Source of the DNA: Halomonas sp. I5-271120
GTDB lineage: Bacteria > Pseudomonadota > Gammaproteobacteria > Pseudomonadales > Halomonadaceae
Direction: 5' to 3'
NCBI RefSeq assembly: GCF_030553075.1
Contig: NZ_CP130701.1
Location: 1,488,001 to 1,552,000 of the forward strand
DNA: 64,000 nt
Shown: piece after piece, positions 56,993-64,000 of the stretch
How positions within the stretch are numbered: the first letter of the stretch is position 1
Layout of the letters: every line of letters starts with the position of its first letter
Translations under genes and position numbers: made by a program
Notes under the pieces: model-generated
What the model was told of the DNA's origin: nothing
Seen by the model: the letters and a program-made list of their open reading frames with translations, nothing else
The model's database searches: none

Positions 56993-57979
56993 ATGACCGA
57001 CTTCGCATCACTGCAGGCGCTTGGGCCGATGGAACGCACAGGTGCCCCCGGCGGCCCACCTCATGCCGGGACCCTCGGCCGATATCTCGAGCATTACCAG
57101 CTGTCGCCGCTGCTCGCCGACCAGGTCGGCCTGCACGTGGGTTTCATCGAGGCCGGAAACTTTCGTCTCTGGGCCCAGGTATGGAGCCCCGCCGAACCCA
57201 AGGGCACGGCCTTCGTGGTGCATGGCTACTTCGATCATCTAGGACTCTACCGCCACCTGCTGGCCCTGCTGCTCGAGCGCGGCTGGCGAGTCGTGATGTG
57301 GGACCTGCCCGGCCATGGCCTGTCCAGCGGCCCCCGGGCCACCATCGAGGATTTCGACGACTACGGGCTGTGCTTGCGTGCATTGCAGGACCATCTCTCA
57401 AATCGCGGTCTGGCGCCACAGCCCTGGATCGGCATCGGCCAGAGCACCGGCGCGGCGATTCTTGCCACCGATGCCCTGCGCCAGGGGCCCGACAGTCACT
57501 GGGCGGGGCTCGCCCTGCTGGCGCCACTGGTCCGGCCCTTCGGCTGGTCGCAGTCGAGCTGGCTGCACCTGCTCGCCGGCCCCTTTCTGCGCAGCCTGCC
57601 AAGGCGCTTCAACCCCAACTCCACCGACAGCGACTTCACTACCTTCCTCAAGGAGAGTGACCCCCTGCAGCCCGATCGCCTGCCGGTAAGCTGGATCAAC
57701 GCCATGCGCCGCTGGATGCCGCGCCTGCTGGCGCTGCCCCCCAGCGAGCTGCCCGTGCTGATCCTGCAGGGCGAGCAGGACCTGACCGTCGACTGGCAGT
57801 GGAACCTCGAGGTGCTGCGCGGCAAGTTTCCGCGCGCCATCGTCCACCGCCACCCCGAAGCGCGTCATCACCTAGTCAATGAAGCCGAGGAAATCCGTCA
57901 GAGCATGTTTGCCGAGCTCGAGACCTTCCTGGCCCAGTTCGAGACGAGCCCCGCCGTGACCCAGGAACCCTCGGTATGA
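56993..57979 (+). CDS. alpha/beta hydrolase (monoglyceride lipase/lysophospholipase-like)
   Basis: A 328-residue protein with VVHGYFDHLGLYRHLL (oxyanion strand), nucleophile in GIGQSTGAA, LILQGEQDLTVD for the acid and PEARHHLVNE for His. It resembles bacterial PldB/monoglyceride lipases. GGGAGAG precedes ATG 56993. Its stop overlaps the next start by four bases, so a lipid-related pair is possible. Confidence 0.82.
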   Translation: MTDFASLQALGPMERTGAPGGPPHAGTLGRYLEHYQLSPLLADQVGLHVGFIEAGNFRLWAQVWSPAEPKGTAFVVHGYFDHLGLYRHLLALLLERGWRVVMWDLPGHGLSSGPRATIEDFDDYGLCLRALQDHLSNRGLAPQPWIGIGQSTGAAILATDALRQGPDSHWAGLALLAPLVRPFGWSQSSWLHLLAGPFLRSLPRRFNPNSTDSDFTTFLKESDPLQPDRLPVSWINAMRRWMPRLLALPPSELPVLILQGEQDLTVDWQWNLEVLRGKFPRAIVHRHPEARHHLVNEAEEIRQSMFAELETFLAQFETSPAVTQEPSV

Positions 57980-58500
57980 GATACCTCACCTGCCCCACTC
58001 AGAAAGCGTGCCTGGCGGTTCTGGCCATACTCTGGCTGATGGCCGGCTGCGCCAGCACGCCCGAGGCGCCCCCGACACTGCGCCAGGCACTGCTGGGGCT
58101 CAGCGATCGCGCCGCCGCGCTGGTGCTGGCCCAGCCGGCCTGGTCGCAGGCCGATACCAGCGCAGGACAGGACATCGTGCTGCTACTGGGCGAGACTCAG
58201 GTCGACGCCAGCCTCGGCATTACCCCGGAGCGCTTTGGCGAGAGCCTGTCGCGAGCCCTGTTGGCCGCCCCCCAGGGCCCTCAGGTGCTCGACTGGATGC
58301 CAAGCATGACCACGCGCGAAAGCGATAACGCCAATCTCTGGCTGCTGGAGAGCCGCCTCGAACCCGATGGCCCCAGGCTGACCCTCTCGGATCGGGACCT
58401 GCTGCCCTACCGGCTGACCCTCGCGCTGCGCCACCCGGGCGATGACGAGATCCGTTGGCAGCGGATGGTAAGCGGCGCCTTCGACACCACCGCGCTCTAA
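57976..58500 (+). CDS. lipoprotein of unknown function
   Basis: A 174-residue protein with a signal peptide and lipobox LMAGC (Cys about 25), coupled by ATGA overlap to the hydrolase gene. The mature part has a conserved-looking LGETQVDASLGITPERF. No family recognised. Likely outer-membrane anchored. Confidence 0.75.
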   Translation: MRYLTCPTQKACLAVLAILWLMAGCASTPEAPPTLRQALLGLSDRAAALVLAQPAWSQADTSAGQDIVLLLGETQVDASLGITPERFGESLSRALLAAPQGPQVLDWMPSMTTRESDNANLWLLESRLEPDGPRLTLSDRDLLPYRLTLALRHPGDDEIRWQRMVSGAFDTTAL

Positions 58501-58614
58501 GCTCTCGAACTCTCAAACGGACTATCGAAGCCAGCCTCACTGCCTGGGCCTGCACAGTTGAGTCGCTCCTCCTCTGGCGCCACAATCGTGCTATCGCTTG
58601 TAAGGAGAGCCCGC

Positions 58615-59712
58615 ATGCCCCGCTTCGCCGATCACCTCTACCGCGACGGCCCCGCCAACCCCTTCCCGGGGATCAAGGCGCTGGAGCGCCGCCTGGGCCG
58701 CGAGATTCCCCACCGACTGGGCTCCAACGAGGGCCTGGATATGCCGCACCGGGCGCTCGAGGCCCGCTTCGGCGCGGCGCTCAGCGAGCTGGCCCGCGGC
58801 TACGGCGACGCAGGCGCCATGGGCGTGCGCACGCGACTCGCCTCAGCGCTCAATGTTGATCTGGACAACCTGCTGGTCGATGCCGGCGCCGACAGCCTGC
58901 TGGCGCTTGCGCTGCGCGCCGTGGCTCCCGCCGGCACCACGGTGGTGACCAGCGCCGGCAGCTACCCGACCTTCGGCTACTTTGCCGCCGGTCAGGGCTG
59001 TCGAATCATCGAGACCCGCTATCAGGAAGCGCCGGGGCTGCTCGCCCCGGACCTAGAGGCCCTGGCCGATGCCGCAACACGCGAAGACGCGCGGCTCGTG
59101 TATCTGGCCAATCCCGACAATCCGGGCGGCCACCTGCACGATGATGACGCCATCGCCGCGCTGCGCAACGCCTTGCCCGAGACCTGCACCCTGCTGCTCG
59201 ACGAGGCCTATCACGACTTCCGCGATGATGCGGCACGACACGCCGTGCTGCCCGGGGTGATCCGCGTGCGCACCTTCTCCAAGGCCCACGGTCTGGCTGG
59301 GCTACGCATCGGTTACGCCCTCGCCGAGGCCGAGACCCTCGAGATGCTGATGAAGGTCCGCATCCACTATGCGGTGTCATCGCTTGCCGAGGCCGCCGCC
59401 GAGACCCTGCTCGACCACCCGGACGAGACCCGCGAGCATATCGAGGCGGTGATCGCGCGCCGCGAGCGCCTGGCCGCACACCTGCGCGGACTCGGCGCCG
59501 AAGTGCTGCCCAGCGCCACCAACTTCATCGCCGTGCGCCTGCCCGATGCCGAGCTGGCCGGTCGAGTACACGGCGAGCTGCTCGCCGCCGGTAGCCTGAT
59601 CCACCGCCCCCCGCATCCGGCGCTTGGCCATGTGCTGCGCATCAGCGCCGTCGAGGACGCCTTGGTACCCGGCCGCCTGGCCGCGCTGGAAGAGGCCCTG
59701 GCCAACGGCTGA
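58615..59712 (+). CDS. HisC-like PLP-dependent aminotransferase
   Basis: A 365-residue fold-type I enzyme: LGSNEGLDMP at the N-terminus, YLANPDNPGGHL, LLLDEAYHDF and the PLP lysine in RTFSKAHGLAGLRIGYAL. It is of the histidinol-phosphate aminotransferase group, but with no his genes nearby it may act on another amino acid. TAAGGAG lies upstream of ATG 58615. Confidence 0.87.
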   Translation: MPRFADHLYRDGPANPFPGIKALERRLGREIPHRLGSNEGLDMPHRALEARFGAALSELARGYGDAGAMGVRTRLASALNVDLDNLLVDAGADSLLALALRAVAPAGTTVVTSAGSYPTFGYFAAGQGCRIIETRYQEAPGLLAPDLEALADAATREDARLVYLANPDNPGGHLHDDDAIAALRNALPETCTLLLDEAYHDFRDDAARHAVLPGVIRVRTFSKAHGLAGLRIGYALAEAETLEMLMKVRIHYAVSSLAEAAAETLLDHPDETREHIEAVIARRERLAAHLRGLGAEVLPSATNFIAVRLPDAELAGRVHGELLAAGSLIHRPPHPALGHVLRISAVEDALVPGRLAALEEALANG

Positions 59713-59763
59713 GACGCCTCCTGTCGCCCAGGGTCGGCCCTGCCCCGCTGGCTGGCCCCTTGG

Positions 59764-60318
59764 TTAGCCGCGCTTCAAGAGCCGGTCGAGCTGGCGAAAG
59801 CCGATCGCTTCCATCAGCTCGGCCCGCCCGGGGCGCGGTTCGCCGGCGAGATCGGCAAGCGTCAGCGCCACCCGCAGCACCCGGTGATAGGCACGCGCCG
59901 AGAGCGACAGCCGCTCGAGCACGCTGGCAAGCCAGGCGCGGTCGGCGGCTTCCAGAGCACAGGCGGCTTCCAGTTCGCGCCCCGGCAGATGGGTGTTGAG
60001 GGCACCGCGCTCGGCCTGTCGGGCGCGGGCGGCGATCACCCGCGCGCGCACCGTGGCCGAATCCTCGCCGGTCTCCCTTGATGTCAGCTGTTCAGGCGCC
60101 AGCGCCGGCACCTCTACCTGCAGGTCGATACGATCGAGCAGCGGGCCGGACAGCCGCCCCTGATAGCGCTGAATCTGCGCGGCGGTGCAGTGGCAGGCCC
60201 GTCGCGGGTCGCCGAGATAGCCGCAGGGGCAAGGATTCATGGCCGCGACCAGCTGGAAGCCGGCCGGGTAGCTGCGCTGCTGGCTGGCCCTGGCGATATG
60301 AATCTGTCCGGACTCGAA
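59764..60318 (-). pseudogene. comM: comM (YifB, Mg-chelatase-like ATPase), C-terminal part only, cut at a junction
   Basis: The frame reads FESGQIHIARASQQRSYPAG at 60320-60261, then AAMNPCPCGYLGDP and LSGPLLDRIDLQVEVPAL, to the C-terminus, matching ComM from just after the Walker B/PLESG region. The family protein is about 500 residues; about 320 N-terminal residues including Walker A are missing because the family match ends near 60,320, where the DNA becomes AT-rich. ComM is a helicase for branch migration in natural transformation. It is therefore interrupted here; whether an N-terminal half lies beyond the insertion cannot be seen. Confidence 0.88.
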
Positions 60319-60427
60319 GGGTAGGGGTTTTTGCCAAACATATGTCCTGAAGGTTCAACCAAATAGATGACAATTCTAATCCACCATGTGTAATATCCAC
60401 TTAACAGTGATTTTTCGGAGTGAAGCG

Positions 60428-60715
60428 ATGTTGATGGCACTATTTGTTGCAAAACTTTTAGATATAGTTGGCTTTTTCATGGCCGGGGTAATGGTGTTGT
60501 TCATAAAATCAAAGTGGGGGATTGTAATATCAGGTGCGACTGCTTCGGTTTTGACAATTATCGTTGTTCAATTATCTGGAAGAAACATCCCAGCGGATAT
60601 CATGGGGGCAGTGTTCTTCGCTGGCATCATCGCTCACAGCATTCATGCTGGTATTATTTACTACACAAAACACCTGATTATAAAAAAAAGAATACTGGCT
60701 AAAGACGAGGCCTAA
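60428..60715 (+). CDS. small membrane protein of the mobile element
   Basis: A 95-residue hydrophobic protein with three predicted membrane helices (LLDIVGFFMAGVMVLFI, GIVISGATASVLTIIVVQL, GAVFFAGIIAHSIHAGIIY) and a basic tail HLIIKKRILAKDEA. GGAG lies seven bases before ATG 60428; the longer frame to 60386 lacks a site. No family recognised. It lies two bases from the next ORF, so they are probably co-expressed. Confidence 0.6.
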   Translation: MLMALFVAKLLDIVGFFMAGVMVLFIKSKWGIVISGATASVLTIIVVQLSGRNIPADIMGAVFFAGIIAHSIHAGIIYYTKHLIIKKRILAKDEA

Positions 60716-60717
60716 CA

Positions 60718-61065
60718 ATGGGTATTATTTCTGATTTAATTCTGGGCAATACCCTTACTAAACTCACCAACTTTTTTGTCGACCTTTCGGAATCACATAA
60801 ATATAACTTTATAGGTGCGGGTGGAGGTATTGACAGTCTGCCAAAGCATAAGAGAGAACTCTATGAGAGAAAGGTTGAAAAATGGATTGAAACCCTAAAA
60901 AAGCACCCAAGACATGTTGTTACTCGCGAACTTATCAAGAATATGCAAATATCAAAATCTCTCAATAGGATGGAAAGAGCTAGAGCCCAGCTTCAATTGC
61001 TAGAGTTCTTGATTAACGAGGAAGTAGCACTTAACTTTGATGACTTTGAAAAATCATACCTTTAA
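60718..61065 (+). CDS. hypothetical soluble protein of the mobile element
   Basis: A 115-residue charged, mainly helical protein starting MGIISDLILGNTLTKLTNFF, with KHKRELYERKVEKWIETL in the middle. No recognised domain. It starts two bases after the small membrane protein; its upstream sequence ACAATG has no strong ribosome site, so translation may be coupled. It converges on the relaxase gene. Its role is unknown; small membrane plus soluble pairs next to element ends are often exclusion or immunity functions, but nothing here shows that. Confidence 0.6.
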   Translation: MGIISDLILGNTLTKLTNFFVDLSESHKYNFIGAGGGIDSLPKHKRELYERKVEKWIETLKKHPRHVVTRELIKNMQISKSLNRMERARAQLQLLEFLINEEVALNFDDFEKSYL

Positions 61066-61152
61066 CCCAATTAAATGCCTCTCGATACAACCCAGCCCAG
61101 AACGGCCCAAAACGGCTTATGAGCTCGTATCTGTCAACATGAGTAGGTATGG

Positions 61153-62358
61153 TCATGCAACTGGGGTTTCGGGCCTACGAGCCTTTTTTGGCTTGATTCT
61201 CCCTAGCACATCATCGCAGGAGTCAGGCATTTCAAGGACATGCTCGGCATCTATATCTTTTATGATTTTATCAGCCAAACCCGCACCATTTGTTAGCTCG
61301 CTGATTTTGTCGCTAAACTCTTTATTTACTTGAACCAACTTCTCGTTTTTCTCTTTTTGTAATTTCAGCTCTTCGGCTAGAACTGATATTGTCTTGTATT
61401 GTTCATTTAAGCTATAGTTTGCCTCTTCTGAAAATATCTTGAAGTCTTCCCCTATTTGCTCCTCAACCATTTCTTCTATAAGTTTACCGCATCTCTCTTT
61501 ATAATGAGAAGCACCTTCAAACTTCTTTGGTTTTGGCATTTTGAAGCCATATATATTTACATCTTTCGGCCTCTCGACATTTTCAACCTCTATTTCATTA
61601 TTTAATGCTTGATGGACTCTTCTAGCATACTCATCGGTTTCTGTATGCTTTGCTTGTGTAAATTCCTTTTTTTCACCTGGAGCAACATCCAACCCTTCAG
61701 CCTTGCAGAAATCAGAGAAACTTTCTTGCAATTCATTAAATAGTTTTTTGTTAAGCATATCTCTAGCAGACAACGACTTAACGACCTTAGTGGGCTTTGG
61801 CTCCCCCCTCTCTTCCCTCGCCAACTTTTGCTTCTTTGTTTCTCTAACTTTAACCTCTTTCTCAACAATCGGAACAAAGGTTAAGTGTATATGCGGGGTT
61901 GTTTCGGATAAATGAAGCTCCATTGAGATTATATTGTCCTCCCCGAAGGTTTTAAATGCGAACTTCTTGGCAGCTTTTTTAAACTTTTCAACCCTTTCTT
62001 CATCGTATTTACCAGCCCCATCAGGATCGCCATTCTCATAATCTGGCCTAAACACTGGCGAGGAAGCACTTAAAACAGCAGTGGCGGCAATTACGGAGTT
62101 ATTCCTAGGCTTGACTTTGTTTTCTTTGAACTTTCTAGCTATAAGCTGATTGTAGTCAGCTTTTTGCTCAAACTCTTCTTTATAAGCTCTGTGAAGTATT
62201 ATTATTTTACTTTTTAGTTCCTTTGTGCTTTTAACTCTATCCCTAGTGTGAACCTCCAACTTCCCTTCATCACTTAGTCGCCTATTATGCTTGAATAGCT
62301 TTTTTAGCTCACCATAGTTTTTCCTTTTCTTTATATTTACAAATACCTTGTTGCTCAT
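61153..62358 (-). CDS. MobV-family relaxase (Mob/Pre plasmid mobilization protein)
   Basis: A 401-residue protein. Motif order fits MobV: NNSVIAATAVLSASSPVF (about 86-103), then ISMELHLSETTPHIHLTFVP (about 144-163) with the HxxExTPHxH metal-binding signature, then a helical C-terminal half with coiled coil (about 285-370). The usual HxDE reads H-L-S-E here. It nicks oriT and starts conjugative transfer with a helper plasmid. ATG 62358 has AGGAGA eight bases upstream; the frame to 62364 begins with TTG. The oriT-like repeat lies 140 bases upstream. Confidence 0.85.
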   Translation of the reverse strand: MSNKVFVNIKKRKNYGELKKLFKHNRRLSDEGKLEVHTRDRVKSTKELKSKIIILHRAYKEEFEQKADYNQLIARKFKENKVKPRNNSVIAATAVLSASSPVFRPDYENGDPDGAGKYDEERVEKFKKAAKKFAFKTFGEDNIISMELHLSETTPHIHLTFVPIVEKEVKVRETKKQKLAREERGEPKPTKVVKSLSARDMLNKKLFNELQESFSDFCKAEGLDVAPGEKKEFTQAKHTETDEYARRVHQALNNEIEVENVERPKDVNIYGFKMPKPKKFEGASHYKERCGKLIEEMVEEQIGEDFKIFSEEANYSLNEQYKTISVLAEELKLQKEKNEKLVQVNKEFSDKISELTNGAGLADKIIKDIDAEHVLEMPDSCDDVLGRIKPKKARRPETPVA

Positions 62359-62417
62359 TTCCAAATCTCCTTTTGATTAAATCCATTCCATTTAAGGCTC
62401 TCTCTTCAATAACTAAT

Positions 62418-62452
62418 ATGCTTGCGGAGCAAGCATTGATGCGATAGCATCA
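62418..62452. repeat. two small hairpins beside the oriT-like region
   Basis: ATGCTTGC GGA GCAAGCAT (62418-62436) and TGATGC GATA GCATCA (62437-62452) lie back to back in the spacer between the relaxase and the RepL-like gene. They are likely structural elements for single-strand replication or transfer, or transcript ends. Confidence 0.55.
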
Positions 62453-62472
62453 TAGCCCTCGGCAGAGCTCAC

Positions 62473-62530
62473 ACAATGAAGTAGGCGAAGCCGTTAAGCT
62501 TCATTGTATAGTGAGCTATACAATGAAGCT
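62473..62530. other. putative MobV-type oriT
   Basis: AGCTTCATTGTATAG (62497-62511) and CTATACAATGAAGCT (62516-62530) are a perfect 15-bp inverted repeat with TGAG loop. The core GTATAGTGAGCTATAC resembles the pMV158 oriT (GTATAGTGTG-TTATAC). A second, overlapping, mutually exclusive repeat joins ACAATGAAG (62473-62481) to CTTCATTGT (62499-62507), as in pMV158 with its alternative hairpins. The location just upstream of the relaxase gene fits. By analogy the nick would be in or beside the TGAG loop. Confidence 0.7.
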
Positions 62531-62548
62531 CATTATATTCTAACATAC

Positions 62549-63133
62549 TTATGCGAGACCATTGTTGTCGGGAATATTGACATCCGCCTTACTCTCCATT
62601 TCTTCCATCGCCTTTTCCATCTTGTGCTTGTAGCCATGGCCCTTCCAAGCCAAATCTAAATGCAACCTGATACCTTTATACTGTGTAGACAAGAATCCAT
62701 ACTCTCGTAGTTTCTTAATTGACCTACTGATGTGTGGTTGTTTTTTATTCAGCTTCTCGGCAATCTCTTTTTGCGACATCTTTACATAGTTGCCATAGTC
62801 AGCCTTGCCAATCAAATACAGTAAAATAATTAAATCTGCTTTCTGAAGATTAGAGTCTATAACTCTTTGTATAGCTGTCTTCTTTTCTTTTTCGCTCATT
62901 GTCGAACTCTCCCTTATTTCATCGCATTTCTTTTTTATTTTTTCTTCTCTCGCCATATCATCCATTACTAGCTTGAGATAGTAATCTTGGTTATTACTTA
63001 GATTTCTCTTGAAGTCGTTTCCTTGCGGTTTAGATTTTTGAATTACCTCCTGCTCATAAACCTCTCCAAACTCATCTTCATAATAGACTTTTCCGTTTTC
63101 GTGAAAAAAACTTCCCTTTTTCCTTTGTTCCAT
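62549..63133 (-). CDS. RepL-like winged-helix plasmid replication protein
   Basis: A 194-residue protein with a short N-terminal FHENGKVYYEDEFGEVYE, a charged middle region, and a winged-helix domain at about 95-165 (YVKMSQKEIAEKLNKKQPHISRSIKKLREYGFL). This arrangement recalls RepL-type initiators of small Firmicute plasmids, though it is distant. It could instead be a regulator of the element. GAGGAT precedes ATG 63133. Iteron-like palindromes lie 113-171 bases upstream. Confidence 0.55.
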   Translation of the reverse strand: MEQRKKGSFFHENGKVYYEDEFGEVYEQEVIQKSKPQGNDFKRNLSNNQDYYLKLVMDDMAREEKIKKKCDEIRESSTMSEKEKKTAIQRVIDSNLQKADLIILLYLIGKADYGNYVKMSQKEIAEKLNKKQPHISRSIKKLREYGFLSTQYKGIRLHLDLAWKGHGYKHKMEKAMEEMESKADVNIPDNNGLA

Positions 63134-63167
63134 GATATAATATCCTCATTATTGGTGGTTATTACCG

Positions 63168-63192
63168 GGAGCTTTGGCAGAGCTCCTTTTTT
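63168..63192 (+). terminator. terminator in the leader of the RepL-like gene, on the opposite strand
   Basis: GGAGCT TTGGCAG AGCTCC followed by TTTTTT on the + strand, only 35-59 bases upstream of the - strand RepL start. A + strand TATAAT lies at 63136-63141. A short RNA from about 63148 to 63192 complementary to the rep leader is thus possible, like copy-control RNAs of plasmids. No protein gene ends here on the + strand. Confidence 0.5.
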
Positions 63193-63245
63193 GTGCCTAA
63201 TATTATACCATATAATGTATATTTTTTAAATCTAATATTAAATAA

Positions 63246-63304
63246 TTACCGTGTACGGTATCTGGGTTACCATATACGGTAATTAAAGTTACCGTGTACG
63301 GTAA
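63246..63304. repeat. three iteron-like palindromes, 21-22 bp apart
   Basis: TTACCGTGTACGGTA (63246), TTACCATATACGGTAA (63267) and TTACCGTGTACGGTAA (63289). Arms TACCGT/ACGGTA are perfectly inverted around a central GT (AT in the middle copy). Start-to-start spacing of 21 and 22 bp places them on the same helix face. They lie between the RepL-like and recombinase genes: likely replication iterons or an operator. The rest of 63134-63482 holds no gene. Confidence 0.85.
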
Positions 63305-63446
63305 GTAATGACGTCATTTATAAAGTAAAAGTGCTTAGAATATGACAGCGAAATCTTTCTATATTCTATAGGCTTGGTGAATCTGCCACATTTTTTGTTG
63401 AAAACCACATGAAGCCTTCGGCTCTTTTTTGTTTTTAATCCTATGC

Positions 63447-63461
63447 GGTGGCTTCGCCACC
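63447..63461 (-). terminator. small hairpin after the recombinase gene
   Basis: GGTGGC TTC GCCACC, 22 bases past the recombinase stop; on the - strand it is followed by a purine/AT stretch, not an immediate T-run. Possibly the 3' end of that transcript. Confidence 0.3.
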
Positions 63462-63482
63462 TAGTTATTGAACCAAGAAGTT

Positions 63483-64000
63483 TTAATTGTTTATATAGTC
63501 AGCCAAGTTGTTTATCTTGTATTTTTCTAGTGTCTCGTTTCCCCTGAGTTTAAACCTGCCGACTTCAAAAGCATACCGTGTTTCATTGATATATATCGCC
63601 ATTTCAACAGCTCTGTATTTTTTGATATGTTTGACGTATAGTTTTACTCCAACGTCTTTTAAAAACTTGTTGATTTTCAACCTTCCTTTTTCTGTATAAA
63701 CCATATCTAAAAGCTCATTAAATGAATATACATTCAAGCTTTCTTTTCTCTGAACATCCATTCTGTTTAAATCAGCCTTTAGCCTCTCAACTTCTTCTTC
63801 GATAGTTGCCATTTTTTTGAATAAATAAGTTGGTGCTTTACCTTCAAGCTCATCTGCTGTTTTTTCTAGATTTGAAAGTATCGATATATTCTTTGAAAGC
63901 TCTTCTTTCTTCCTATTAAACAGCTCTATGTCTTCTTCCTTTTCTTTCGGCCTCATAATCTCATAAATTAGCTTGTCTTTTTCGTTTATATCTTTCTTGT
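63483..64000 (-). CDS. probable large serine recombinase, C-terminal part (cut by window edge)
   Basis: The frame is open from the window end (KKDINEKDKLIYEIMRPKE) to the stop at 63483, about 171 residues. It shows a long charged coiled coil (about residues 10-85: RKKEELSKNISILSNL, MATIEEEVERLKADLNRM) followed by LDMVYTEKGRLKINKFLKDVG and a basic beta-rich end. This layout resembles the C-terminal coiled-coil and tail of large serine recombinases, but the catalytic domain is outside the window, so identification is tentative. If correct it is the enzyme that integrates the element. Confidence 0.5.
   Translation of the reverse strand, partial: KKDINEKDKLIYEIMRPKEKEEDIELFNRKKEELSKNISILSNLEKTADELEGKAPTYLFKKMATIEEEVERLKADLNRMDVQRKESLNVYSFNELLDMVYTEKGRLKINKFLKDVGVKLYVKHIKKYRAVEMAIYINETRYAFEVGRFKLRGNETLEKYKINNLADYINN

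Larger units (their letters stand above)
60320..64000. mobile_element. AT-rich integrative/mobilizable element inserted in comM (left end to window edge)
   Basis: From about 60,320 the base composition falls from GC-rich to strongly AT-rich, codon use changes, and all genes are plasmid/element type: two small ORFs, a MobV relaxase with oriT-like repeat, a RepL-like protein, iteron-like palindromes and a probable serine recombinase. The recombinase at the far end and comM at this end suggest integration. The right end and second comM half lie outside the window. A plasmid joined by assembly error is the alternative. Confidence 0.65.

Noticed and set aside
63411..63430. Terminator GAAGCCTTCGGCTC plus T-run on the + strand
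   Set aside because: The stem is only four pairs and no + strand gene lies upstream; kept out as too weak.

Overview
The window reads as chromosomal DNA of a moderately halophilic gammaproteobacterium, most likely Halomonas or a close relative. The backbone is GC-rich. It carries a complete teaABCD set (the ectoine/hydroxyectoine TRAP transporter with its Usp regulator, described from Halomonas elongata). It also has several gene neighbourhoods typical of Pseudomonas/Halomonas-type genomes: hemC-hemD-hemX-hemY divergent from argH, lptM-lysA-dapF-yigA-xerC-yigB, and engB divergent from cytochrome c4-dsbA. No tRNA or rRNA gene and no CRISPR array was seen.

Layout. Bases 1-6630 are the right end of an integrated island: the tail of a DUF927 protein, a frameshifted ORF, a small ORF and a very large single-chain restriction-modification enzyme. 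The island ends at a short attachment-like copy of a tmRNA/tRNA 3' end followed by that gene's terminator. Bases 6890-10500 hold a secreted retropepsin-like protein, a zinc-ribbon protein and a large MscS-type channel. Bases 10500-15640 are a second accessory block: a CzcD zinc exporter, a DUF1232 protein, an RcnR/CsoR-type metal sensor with two operator-like sites, a His-tailed NreB-like metal exporter, and a decayed ISL3 transposase. Bases 15640-28200 are core metabolism (haem, arginine, lysine/meso-DAP) and XerC. Bases 28200-37900 hold cytochrome c4, DsbA, an EEP-family hydrolase, a TRAP operon of 2-oxoacid type, ThiD, a Usp protein and Dtd. Bases 37900-46200 hold an ABC-F ATPase, teaABCD, an FKBP isomerase and a PHB-depolymerase-like esterase. 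Bases 46200-59760 hold a FixH-like protein, transporters, D-lactate dehydrogenase, a candidate small RNA, TrmB, ThiG/ThiS, malate synthase G, an alpha/beta hydrolase and a HisC-like aminotransferase.

At about 60,320 the sequence changes abruptly. The reading frame of comM stops matching its family and the DNA becomes strongly AT-rich to the end of the window. This 3.7 kb segment has two small ORFs, a MobV-family relaxase with an oriT-like inverted repeat just upstream, a RepL-like winged-helix protein, three iteron-like palindromes 21-22 bp apart, and the C-terminal part of what looks like a large serine recombinase running off the edge. The simplest reading is a compact integrative/mobilizable element, or an integrated plasmid, of foreign origin inserted in comM. 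It is the most unusual part of the window. A chimeric assembly join is the main alternative.

Functionally, the backbone combines osmolyte uptake (TeaABC with TeaD), mechanosensitive solute release and two TRAP systems with ordinary biosynthesis. The accessory blocks add DNA restriction, Ni/Co/Zn efflux and DNA mobilization.
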